A stretch of 64,000 bases of DNA from assembly GCA_036501185.1 (NCBI GenBank), contig DASYAU010000048.1:1-64000 (forward strand), given 5' to 3'. The DNA is from Korobacter sp036501185. GTDB lineage: Bacteria; Acidobacteriota; Terriglobia; Terriglobales; Acidobacteriaceae. Positions 24,252-31,633 of the stretch are shown here, in pieces (within the stretch, counting starts at the first letter, position 1; the number at the start of each line of letters is the position of its first letter). The notes under the pieces were generated by a model, which was not told where the DNA came from, searched no databases, and saw only the letters and a list, made by a program, of their open reading frames with translations. The position numbers and the translations under genes are program-made.

Positions 24252-25166
24252 TTGGCTAACATCACCATGAAGGAGCTGCTCGAAGCTGGCGTTCACTTCG
24301 GGCATCAGACCAAGCGTTGGAACCCAAAGATGAAGGAATACATCTTTGGCGAGCGCAATGGCATTTACATCATCGATCTCCAGAAGACGCTGAAGATGTT
24401 CAAAGAAGCGTCGAAGTTCGTCTCCGACACGGCCGCTGAGGGCAAACTGGTCCTCTTCGTCGGAACCAAGCGCCAGGCACAGGATGCCGTCGCTGAAGAA
24501 GCCAAGCGCTGCGGCATGTTCTACATCAACCATCGCTGGTTGGGTGGACTGCTCACCAACTGGGTGACCGTCCAGAAGTCGGTGAAGCGCCTCAAGGAAC
24601 TCGACGAAATGGCCACCGATGGCCGTTATGAGCTGCTCCCGAAGAAAGAAGTCATCAAGCTCGAACGCGAGCGAAAGCATTTGCAGGAGAACCTCGCCGG
24701 CATCAAGAACCTGAACCGCCTGCCCGACGCGCTCTTCGTGATCGACTCCAACAAGGAGCAGATCGCCGTAAAGGAAGCGCGCAAGCTTGGCATTCCGGTC
24801 GTCGCCGTTGTCGATACCAATTGCGACCCGACCGAAGTCGATTACGTGATCCCCGGCAACGATGACGCCCTGCGCGCCATCCGCTTGTTCGCCTCTAAGA
24901 TCGCCGACTCCGTCGCCGAGGGTGCGCAACTGGCCGATAAGAGCATGCTCGAGCACGCCAACGAGTCCAATGCGAAGGAAGAGGTTCCGCAGAGCTACAT
25001 TGGCGACGACGAAGAGCACGGCCTCGCTCAGCCCACTGAGGAAGCCGCTGCGGCTCCGGCAGAAGCCGAGAGCGAAGAAATCAACATGGAAGAGGTCTTG
25101 GGCAAGGGCGTCCGCAAGCAGCCTGCCAGCGAGAACCTCGAAGCCGCCGCGGCGGAACAGAAATAA
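24252..25166 (+). CDS. rpsB: 30S ribosomal protein S2
   Basis: 304 residues, longer than the usual ~240 because of an acidic, Ala/Glu-rich C-terminal extension of about 60 residues (EEAAAAPAEAESEEINMEE). Core motifs: MKELLEAGVHFGHQTKRWNP, YIFGERNGIYIIDLQKT, GGLLTNWVT, and the closing DTNCDPTEVDYVIPGNDDA. The start is a TTG with AGGAGG 4 nt upstream; no ATG upstream fits. The 157-bp gap to rpsI probably holds its promoter and leader. Normally followed by tsf, but a VOC gene and repeats intervene here. Confidence 0.97.
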   Translation: MANITMKELLEAGVHFGHQTKRWNPKMKEYIFGERNGIYIIDLQKTLKMFKEASKFVSDTAAEGKLVLFVGTKRQAQDAVAEEAKRCGMFYINHRWLGGLLTNWVTVQKSVKRLKELDEMATDGRYELLPKKEVIKLERERKHLQENLAGIKNLNRLPDALFVIDSNKEQIAVKEARKLGIPVVAVVDTNCDPTEVDYVIPGNDDALRAIRLFASKIADSVAEGAQLADKSMLEHANESNAKEEVPQSYIGDDEEHGLAQPTEEAAAAPAEAESEEINMEEVLGKGVRKQPASENLEAAAAEQK

Positions 25167-25193
25167 ACCACTTCTTCGAAGTGCTTTGCTTTT

Positions 25194-25217
25194 GACCCGC
25201 GCGCAACCGCGCGGGTC
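25194..25217 (+). terminator. Probable terminator of rpsB
   Basis: GACCCGCGC...GCGCGGGTC stem followed by ATTTGTTG. Strong stem, weak T tract; ends 50 bp past the rpsB stop. Confidence 0.6.
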
Positions 25218-25302
25218 ATTTGTTGTAGAGCCTTTGTTTAAGAGCCGCGGGGAGCGCCCTCGGCAGGGTGTTTGAGTCCAGCGGCCCGGATTGCGAATCT
25301 AT

Positions 25303-25719
25303 ATGTCGTCGGCCTTCTATCCCATGCCCATGTTCGTGCGCCTCACCGTGCGCGACGTGGAATTGGCCAAGCACTGGTATCACGAGGTCCTCGGCTTCGA
25401 TACCGTGTTCGACATCCCCGGTACCATGGCACACCTGCGCGGCCGCCGCTACCAGGATGTGCTGATCGTGAAGGGTGAAGCACCCAAAGCCGCCGGCCAG
25501 GGCGTTATTGTCAGCTTCACCTGGAAAAGCAGCGTGGACGACCTGCTAGGCAAGATCCGGCACTTCGGCGGCAAGGTTATCGATGGCCCAAGCGACCGTC
25601 CATGGAACGCGCGCGAGTTGGTGGTGGAAGACCCAAATGGCTACCGTTTGAGTTTCTCCCGGCCCATCGCCGAAAAAGAGTTAGAAGAGGTAATGTCCGG
25701 CACACAAGCCGGCAAATAG
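25303..25719 (+). CDS. VOC-superfamily (glyoxalase/bleomycin resistance-like) protein
   Basis: 138 residues from the ATG at 25303; a TTG four codons earlier is also possible and neither has a clear ribosome binding site. A single VOC module pair: MFVRLTVRDVELAKHWYHEV opening with LGFDTVFDIPG, then SSVDDLLGKIRHFGGKVIDG, and the closing ELVVEDPNGYRLSFSRP with the Glu that binds metal in many members. Function within this very broad superfamily cannot be set. It sits between rpsB and tsf, two genes that are neighbours in most bacteria. Confidence 0.85.
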   Translation: MSSAFYPMPMFVRLTVRDVELAKHWYHEVLGFDTVFDIPGTMAHLRGRRYQDVLIVKGEAPKAAGQGVIVSFTWKSSVDDLLGKIRHFGGKVIDGPSDRPWNARELVVEDPNGYRLSFSRPIAEKELEEVMSGTQAGK

Positions 25720-25741
25720 GTTTAGTGAGGACTCCACTCCG

Positions 25742-25796
25742 CTGTCATCCTGAGCGGAGAATCCGCGTAACAATGCGGATTCGGAGTCGAAGGATC
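25742..25796. repeat. Dispersed TGTCATCCTGAGCGGAG..TCGAAGGATC element
   Basis: Long form, as at 10806, with an internal AATCCGC-gtaacaat-GCGGATT hairpin in place of the GGCCGCAGGCC one. The insert differs while the ends are conserved. Confidence 0.75.
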
Positions 25797-25865
25797 TTGC
25801 GGTTCGATTTGAGAATTTTGTATCTGGGCACGCCTTTAACGCAGCCCGACCAAGGTTTGTATCAG

Positions 25866-25920
25866 GGCACGGCTTCAGCCGTGCCGGTAGCACAGATTTC
25901 ATAAGGGGCTTTAGCCCCTG
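25866..25920. repeat. Two small hairpins GGCACGGC-ttca-GCCGTGCC and AGGGGCTTTAGCCCCT
   Basis: Adjacent intergenic hairpins in the tsf upstream region. The first has eight perfect pairs. Neither is followed by a T tract, so they are not terminators. Confidence 0.65.
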
Positions 25921-25962
25921 CATATTCAACCAGGATTCCTAAGATCCAGACTGGAAGAGGAA

Positions 25963-26640
25963 GTGAGCACACAGACCGTGAACATCAGCGCAGCACAAGT
26001 GAAAGACCTTCGTGACAAGACCAACGCCCCGATGATGGACTGCAAGAAAGCCCTCACCGAGGCCAACGGCGACATCGAACAGGCCATCGTCATCCTTCGC
26101 AAAAAGGGTATCGCCTCCGCCGCCAAAAAGGCCGCGCGCGTCACCAGCGAAGGCTCCGTCGTGAGCTACATTCACGCCGGCGGCAAAATCGGCGTGCTCG
26201 TCGAAATCAACTGCGAGAGCGATTTCGTCGCCCGCACTGAGCAGTTCAAAGAGCTTACCCACGACATCGCCATGCACATCGCGGCCAGCGACCCGAAGTT
26301 CGTCCGCAAGGAAGACGTCACCCCCGAGTACATGGAGAAGGAGAAGGAGATCTACCGCGATCAGGCGGCCAAAACCGGCAAGCCCGCTCCTGTGATCGAG
26401 AAGATCGTCGAAGGCAAAATGGCCAAGTTCTACGAAGAAGTGTGCCTGCTCGAGCAGCCCTTCATCAAGGAGCAGACCATCAGCGTCGGCCAGCTCATCG
26501 CCACGACGATCGGTAAGCTCGGTGAGAACATCTCCGTAAAACGCTTCGCCCGCTTCAAGGTCGGCGACGTAGGCGAAACGATCGCCATCAGCAAAGCCGC
26601 CGAAGGCGGCGAAGAAGCTGCCGCGCCAGTTGTGAAGTAA
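25963..26640 (+). CDS. tsf: Elongation factor Ts
   Basis: Nucleotide exchange factor of EF-Tu. 225 residues, on the short side (E. coli 283), as in many phyla that lack the C-terminal dimerisation extension. Motifs: VKDLRDKTNAPMMDCKKALT, the EF-Tu-contacting TNAPMMDCK loop, VLVEINCESDFVARTEQF and HIAASDPKFV. The GTG start at 25963 follows GGAAGAGGAA. Has its own terminator. Confidence 0.97.
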   Translation: MSTQTVNISAAQVKDLRDKTNAPMMDCKKALTEANGDIEQAIVILRKKGIASAAKKAARVTSEGSVVSYIHAGGKIGVLVEINCESDFVARTEQFKELTHDIAMHIAASDPKFVRKEDVTPEYMEKEKEIYRDQAAKTGKPAPVIEKIVEGKMAKFYEEVCLLEQPFIKEQTISVGQLIATTIGKLGENISVKRFARFKVGDVGETIAISKAAEGGEEAAAPVVK

Positions 26641-26656
26641 ATTCTTCGAGAAATGA

Positions 26657-26687
26657 ATGAGGGTGGCCATGCCGCCCTCATTTTTTT
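26657..26687 (+). terminator. Rho-independent terminator of tsf
   Basis: ATGAGGGTGGC, loop CAT, GCCGCCCTCAT, then a run of T. 16 bp past the stop. Confidence 0.9.
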
Positions 26688-26870
26688 GTCATTGCTAGGC
26701 GCCGTTTTCGCGCCGCGGCAACCCCGAAGATGCTTCCGTCGAAGCGTATGTAAACCGGCTTTTCGAGATCAGTGGCCGAAGTCGGGCCCATCAGCCACCC
26801 GCGCCATCGGTCATCCGGCCCTGTCGCGAATTGCCCGTTCGCGGCTTGTAATCTGGCCCGCCAATCCTGC

Positions 26871-26913
26871 TATCATTCCTCCACTGGCCGCGAAGGGTCG
26901 TACCCCTTCGCGG
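26871..26913 (+). promoter_or_regulatory. -10 box plus leader hairpin before the histidine kinase gene
   Basis: TATCAT at 26871 preceded by TGC, then a perfect 10-bp hairpin CCGCGAAGGG (26888-26897) / CCCTTCGCGG (26904-26913) followed by TTGTTTG, then the start codon at 26927. The hairpin lies between promoter and gene and resembles an intrinsic terminator with a weak T tract, so it may act as an attenuator. Confidence 0.4.
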
Positions 26914-26926
26914 TTGTTTGCTTCGT

Positions 26927-28480
26927 ATGTCGGCAACCCCCCAAGCCGAAAATCTCTCAAGACGCTTCAGTTGGACCTTTGCAAGTGTCTTGTTTGCCTT
27001 AGGCATTTGTGTCCTCTGCGGCTGGTTTTTCCGCATACCCGCGCTGAAAGGTGGAGGCTCCGGCAAGTTTGTCGAGCCCGAATCAGCGCTGCTGTTCTGC
27101 ATCTGCGCCATCGCCGCCGTTTCCCAGTCGTTTCGCCGCACCGTCTGGCTCGGACGCATTCTCGGCTTCTGCATCGTTGGTTTCGCCGTCACAGTGCTGT
27201 TCGAGTACATCAGCGGCAGCGCCCTCGGAATCGATCGTTGGGTTCTCGCCTCCCGCCTCAATGGTTGGACCGTCGACAGCCCGCCTGGACGCATTGCGCT
27301 GCCCACGACCGTCGTTCTCCTCAGCGCCGGCATAGCGCTCATTTGGCTGCGCACCAACACGCGCCGCGTCGTAGATGCCTGCGGATCCCTGCAACTCAGC
27401 ATCGGTTATCTCGCGCTCATTGGTCATCTCTACGGCGTGAAGCCGTTGTATGGCTACGTCATGGGCTTGCCCACCACGTTGCTCATCCTCCTCCTCGCGC
27501 TGATGTTGTTGAGCGCCAGCCAGGTCAGCGTGATCTGGTCTACGCTCTCCAGCAAGGATGCAGGCGGCGTGATGGTGCGGCGACTCGCTCCACTTGTCAT
27601 TGTGCTCCTCCCGGCTCTCGGTTTTCTCCGCCTCGAATTGCAGGCCAAGGGAATGTTGCCGCTTCCGGCCGCCACTGCGCTTCTCGTCCTCACCTTCGTC
27701 CTCATTTTCAGTATTGCCGCCTTCCACACCGGAAGTGAGGTCAACCACGTCGACGCCGAGCGCAAAGTGGCCCAGTTGGCGCTCATCCGCTCCGAAAAGC
27801 TCAGCGCCGCCGGACGCCTAGCGGCCACGCTCGCCCATGAGATCAACAACCCTCTCGGCGCCGCGCTTAACGCTCTCTATCTCGCGCGCACTTCACCGCA
27901 GGAAGCCCAGCACTACGTCGCCATTGCGGAAGAAGAAATCATGCGAGTTTCGGCGCTGGCGCGTCGTTCTTTATCGTTCTATCGCACCGGCTCCGCGTCC
28001 GCCAAAGTTTCCGTGGAAGCTGCCGTGAATGATGTTGTAGAACTCTTCCGGCCGGTCGCTCACATGAAGAAGATTGTGATCGTTACCGCTACCGAGCCTG
28101 ATCTCACCCTCTCGGCAGATCCCGGCGAACTCCGCCAGGTCCTCATGAATCTCGTCGTCAATGCCATCGACGCCACGCCCGAAGCCGGTTCCGTCCGCGT
28201 CGAAGCGCGCTCGCTCAACAACGCCCAATTTGAGATTTCAGTGCGCGACACCGGCCCCGGCATCCCCGACGAACTCCACGACCGCATCTTCGAGCCGTTC
28301 TTCACCACCAAGCCCGAGACCGGTACGGGACTTGGACTCTATGTCGTAAAAGAACTGGTAGCGAAATATCGCGGCGAGCTCCGCATGGTTAGCTCAGCGG
28401 ATGGAACCTGCTTTGTCATGGTGTTCCAGAAGCCCAAGGCGAAACTGGGTATCTCCGCTTCGAGCGCGCTCAGCGCCTGA
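26927..28480 (+). CDS. Sensor histidine kinase with multi-pass membrane input domain
   Basis: 517 residues. About eight membrane segments in the first 270 residues form a MASE-like sensory region with no known ligand. Then a HisKA domain with phospho-acceptor His 304 in LAHEINNPLGAAL, and an HATPase domain with N box (NLVVNAIDATPEAG), G1 (DTGPGIPD), F box (FEPFFTTK) and G2 (GTGLGLYVV). All kinase boxes are intact. The ATG at 26927 is preferred over a TTG three codons earlier. No response regulator is encoded beside it, so its partner is elsewhere. Convergent with the second AI-2E permease gene (12 bp). Confidence 0.9.
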   Translation: MSATPQAENLSRRFSWTFASVLFALGICVLCGWFFRIPALKGGGSGKFVEPESALLFCICAIAAVSQSFRRTVWLGRILGFCIVGFAVTVLFEYISGSALGIDRWVLASRLNGWTVDSPPGRIALPTTVVLLSAGIALIWLRTNTRRVVDACGSLQLSIGYLALIGHLYGVKPLYGYVMGLPTTLLILLLALMLLSASQVSVIWSTLSSKDAGGVMVRRLAPLVIVLLPALGFLRLELQAKGMLPLPAATALLVLTFVLIFSIAAFHTGSEVNHVDAERKVAQLALIRSEKLSAAGRLAATLAHEINNPLGAALNALYLARTSPQEAQHYVAIAEEEIMRVSALARRSLSFYRTGSASAKVSVEAAVNDVVELFRPVAHMKKIVIVTATEPDLTLSADPGELRQVLMNLVVNAIDATPEAGSVRVEARSLNNAQFEISVRDTGPGIPDELHDRIFEPFFTTKPETGTGLGLYVVKELVAKYRGELRMVSSADGTCFVMVFQKPKAKLGISASSALSA

Positions 28481-28492
28481 CGACTTTCTAAA

Positions 28493-29575
28493 TTACTTCT
28501 CCACCAGCAACGCCGTCGTCGGGTCCGCGGCCAAATCCGCAGACGCCGTATACGCCCGCCAGCGCACCCACAAAATCCTTACCGTCGCCATCGCCGGCAC
28601 TGATAAATAAATCCCAATGACGCCCGCGATCTCGCCGCCCGCCAGAACGCCGAATATCGTCAGCAGCGGATGCAGCTCCACCTTCCCGCCCAGCAGCCGC
28701 GGCGAAATGATGTAATCCTGGATCACCCGCCACACAGCGAGGAAGATCACCACCCAAAGGATGTGCTGATAAGTCAGCCCGAAGCACACGCCGATAATCC
28801 CCACGGCCGCTACCGCCGGGCCCACCAATGGAATGAACTCCAGCAGCCCGCCCGCCGCGCCCAACACATACGCATACGGAACCTTCATGGTTGCCAGGGC
28901 CGCCGTGTACACCAGTCCTGAAACCAGCGCCAGCAGCAGTTGCGCCCTCACGAACTGCGACAGCATCTGGTCCACATCCTGCAACAGGTGGCTCAAGAAG
29001 TCGCGCTTCCGCCCATCGCTCACCATGTTCTGGATCGCCACCCGGAAGTCGCGCTTGTCCTTCAGGAAGAACACACCCAGGATCGGGATAATCACGATCC
29101 ACCCCAGGTTGGTCAGCAGCCCCGCAATCCGCGCTCCGGCCGCGCTTACCGCCGAAACAATCTCCGTCTGGTGCGCTGCCAGGAAGCTCTGCACCTTCTG
29201 CGAAGTATCTTGCGTCCAGCCATGCCGGTTGCCGATGGCAAACGCAATGTTGCCACTCGCCACCTTCTCATACAGCGACGGCAACGCCTGCCCCAGCCGC
29301 TGTCCTTCGGAGAAAATCTTCGGCCCAAACAAGATCGCGGCCACGGTCACAATCACGCCCAGCCCGATATAAACGATCACAATCGCCAGCCCGCGCGATT
29401 TCCGCACCCACGGCTGAATTTTCCCGACGACTGGCTCCAGCAAATACGCGAACAGCAGCGCAAAGAGAAAGAGGATCAAGGTCTTGCGCACCGCATACAC
29501 AAAGGCCAGCACCACGGCGAAAATCAATGCCGTGACAATGACCCGAACTGCGCGCCGATCCAGCAAATCCAACAA
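28493..29575 (-). CDS. AI-2E family transporter (PerM/UPF0118), second copy
   Basis: 360 residues, same family as 13316-14458 but clearly diverged. Two N-terminal membrane segments (VIVTALIFAVVLAFVYAV; LILFLFALLFAYLLEPVV), a helical extramembrane region (about 85-150), then further segments with the conserved GGLLEFIPLVGPAVAAVG and VIQDYIISPRLLGGKVELHP. Substrate unknown. A repeat-containing gap separates it from coaD on the other strand. Confidence 0.9.
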   Translation of the reverse strand: MLDLLDRRAVRVIVTALIFAVVLAFVYAVRKTLILFLFALLFAYLLEPVVGKIQPWVRKSRGLAIVIVYIGLGVIVTVAAILFGPKIFSEGQRLGQALPSLYEKVASGNIAFAIGNRHGWTQDTSQKVQSFLAAHQTEIVSAVSAAGARIAGLLTNLGWIVIIPILGVFFLKDKRDFRVAIQNMVSDGRKRDFLSHLLQDVDQMLSQFVRAQLLLALVSGLVYTAALATMKVPYAYVLGAAGGLLEFIPLVGPAVAAVGIIGVCFGLTYQHILWVVIFLAVWRVIQDYIISPRLLGGKVELHPLLTIFGVLAGGEIAGVIGIYLSVPAMATVRILWVRWRAYTASADLAADPTTALLVEK

Positions 29576-29644
29576 GTTCCTCGTCCTTTAAGATGCGGAT
29601 TCATGGTAGCGGGCGTCAGCGCCTATGGCCAGTGTCAAGCTGAT

Positions 29645-29755
29645 GGCGAAGCTTCAAGGCCGCAGGCCGCCGTGCCGTTCAAGCCCGGGGCGTAGCCCCG
29701 GGAACGGCATGCGTCATAACCAGCGAGCCCGAAGGGCGGCACGCCGTTCGCACGT
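29645..29755. repeat. Mosaic hairpin element sharing modules with the 17.3-17.9 kb tandem array
   Basis: GGCCGCAGGCC, then TGCCGTTC-aa-[GCCCGGGGC-gta-GCCCCGGG]-GAACGGCA, then GCCCGAAGGGCGGCACGCCG. The inner hairpin and the last module are shared with the 198-bp unit; the outer arms are different but again paired. Confidence 0.75.
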
Positions 29756-29824
29756 TGACCGGGAACATTCGTCGCTTTCATTGCCTCCCCCGCCTCCCGC
29801 GCCGTAAAATCAACCTTTCACCCC

Positions 29825-30325
29825 ATGAGCCAGGTCACCGTCATCTACCCGGGATCGTTCGACCCCGTCACCAACGGGCACCTCGACCTCATTTACCGGG
29901 GCGCGAAGATCTTCGACAAGCTCGTCGTCGCCATCCTCCGCAATCCGGAGAAGGATCCGCTCTTTTCTGTGCCAGAGCGCCGCGAAATGCTGGTGGAAAT
30001 GACGCGCAGCCTGCCCAACGTCCAGGTTGACGAGTTCCAAGGACTGCTCGTAGATTACGCCCGCTCGTACAGCGCATCGGCCGTCCTGCGCGGCATCCGC
30101 GCCGTCAGCGATTACGAATACGAGCTTCAGATGGCCATGATGAATCGCAAACTAGATTCCGAGCTCGAAACCATTTTCATGATGCCGGCCCTGAAGTTTT
30201 CGTTCCTCAGCTCGCGCCTCGTGCGCGAAGTAGCCCGGCTCGGCGGTTCCGTCGACGGCCTCGTACCCGACCTCGTCGCCGAAAAACTTCGTTCCAAGAT
30301 CAACGGCGTCACCAGATCCAAGTAG
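29825..30325 (+). CDS. coaD: Phosphopantetheine adenylyltransferase
   Basis: Fourth step of coenzyme A synthesis: ATP + 4'-phosphopantetheine to dephospho-CoA. 166 residues, usual length. Nucleotidyltransferase motif YPGSFDPVTNGHLDLI with the T/HxGH element near residue 16-19, then FQGLLVDYAR, VLRGIRAVSDYEYELQMAMMN and SSRLVREVARLGGSV. TAAAAT at 29805 is a possible -10 box with a leader of only about 8 nt. The aminotransferase gene follows after 20 bp. Confidence 0.97.
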   Translation: MSQVTVIYPGSFDPVTNGHLDLIYRGAKIFDKLVVAILRNPEKDPLFSVPERREMLVEMTRSLPNVQVDEFQGLLVDYARSYSASAVLRGIRAVSDYEYELQMAMMNRKLDSELETIFMMPALKFSFLSSRLVREVARLGGSVDGLVPDLVAEKLRSKINGVTRSK

Positions 30326-30345
30326 CACTCCTAGGAGAAGTTCAC

Positions 30346-31545
30346 ATGAGTTCCGCAACCTCGCAGTTGACCCACACCCCCGCAGCCCGCATGAACCGCA
30401 TCGAGATCTCGGCCACCCTGGCCGTTGTCAACGAGGCCGAGAAGCTCCGTTCGGCCGGTGCGGACCTCGTCGACTTCGGCGCGGGCGAGCCTCATTTCGC
30501 CACTCCGCAACATATCAAGGAAGCCGCGATCGCCGCGATCCAGAACAACTTCTCCAAGTACACCGCCGTGGCCGGCACCGCCGAGCTGCGCGACGCCATC
30601 ATCAAGCGCCACGCCACCGATTTCGGCAGCAACTACAAGCGCGAGGAATCCATCGCGTCCGTCGGCGGCAAGCACGCTCTCTTCAACGCTATCCAGGTCC
30701 TGGTCGAGCATGGCGACGAAGTCATCATCCCCGTCCCCTACTGGGTCTCGTTCAAGGACATGGTGCAGTACTCGGGCGGCAAGCCGGTCTTCGTCCAGAG
30801 CGACGAGGCGCAGAACTTCCGCCTCACCGCTGAGATGGTTGAGCGCGCCGTTACCCCCAAAACCAAGCTCATCATCCTGAATTCGCCCTCCAACCCGTCC
30901 GGTGCGGTCATGTCGCCCGAGGACATGAAGTCCATCGCCCGCTTCGCCTACGAGCGCGGCATCTACGTCATCTCCGACGAATGCTACGTCTACTTGAACT
31001 ACACCGGCGAAGAGTTCTCACTCGGTTCGCTCACCGAAGTGAAGGACCGCCTGCTGGTCGTTGGATCGCTTTCGAAAACCTACGCCATGACGGGGTGGCG
31101 CCTGGGTTTCACGCTCGGCCCCGCGCCCATCGTCAGCCAGATGCAGAAGCTGCAAAGTCAGTCCACGTCGAACCCGACCTCCATCGTCCAGAAGGCCGCT
31201 GTCGGCGCACTGAACGGTCCACAGGAGTGCGTTGCCGAGATGCGCGCCGACTACATCAAGCTGCGCGACGAAATCGTCACCGGCCTGCGCAAGCTCCCCG
31301 GCGTCACCTGCACCATGCCCCAGGGCGCGTTCTACGCCTATCCGAACATCAGCGGCGCCTTCGGCAAGCAGGGCATCAATTCCGCCGCCGACGTCGCGAA
31401 AAAGCTCCTGCACGACGCCCACGTAGTTTGCGTTCCTGGCGAGGCGTTCGGCACCACCCAACACATCCGCCTCTCCTACGCCGCCTCGCACGAAGCCGTA
31501 GCGCGCGGCCTGGAGCGCATGAATAAGTTTTTCTCGAGCTTGTAA
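30346..31545 (+). CDS. Aspartate aminotransferase family protein (PLP, class I)
   Basis: Transfers an amino group between aspartate (or a related amino acid) and 2-oxoglutarate. 399 residues, fold type I. Seen: DFGAGEPHFATPQHI near the N-terminus, VGGKHALFNAIQVL, LNSPSNPSGAVMS with the invariant Asn, SDECYVYLNY with the Asp that pairs with the PLP ring, and the PLP-binding Lys in VGSLSKTYAMTGWRLGF. The pattern is that of the thermophile-type subgroup 1-gamma AspAT, some members of which also use prephenate. AGGAG lies upstream and coaD is 20 bp away, so the two may share a message. Confidence 0.93.
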   Translation: MSSATSQLTHTPAARMNRIEISATLAVVNEAEKLRSAGADLVDFGAGEPHFATPQHIKEAAIAAIQNNFSKYTAVAGTAELRDAIIKRHATDFGSNYKREESIASVGGKHALFNAIQVLVEHGDEVIIPVPYWVSFKDMVQYSGGKPVFVQSDEAQNFRLTAEMVERAVTPKTKLIILNSPSNPSGAVMSPEDMKSIARFAYERGIYVISDECYVYLNYTGEEFSLGSLTEVKDRLLVVGSLSKTYAMTGWRLGFTLGPAPIVSQMQKLQSQSTSNPTSIVQKAAVGALNGPQECVAEMRADYIKLRDEIVTGLRKLPGVTCTMPQGAFYAYPNISGAFGKQGINSAADVAKKLLHDAHVVCVPGEAFGTTQHIRLSYAASHEAVARGLERMNKFFSSL

Positions 31546-31555
31546 GGTGAAGTTT

Positions 31556-31593
31556 TGGCCAGAGATGCGCCCTGTCGGCAACATCTCTGGCCA
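31556..31593. promoter_or_regulatory. Perfect 12-bp inverted repeat upstream of manA
   Basis: TGGCCAGAGATG (31556-31567) and CATCTCTGGCCA (31582-31593) around 14 nt, followed by a further half copy (GGCCAGAGCTG). No T tract follows. A -10-like TAAAAT is at 31604. Either an operator or a folded end of the aminotransferase message. Confidence 0.5.
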
Positions 31594-31633
31594 GAGCTGC
31601 CTCTAAAATGTTTCGGGCACGTTTTGCCTTCTC

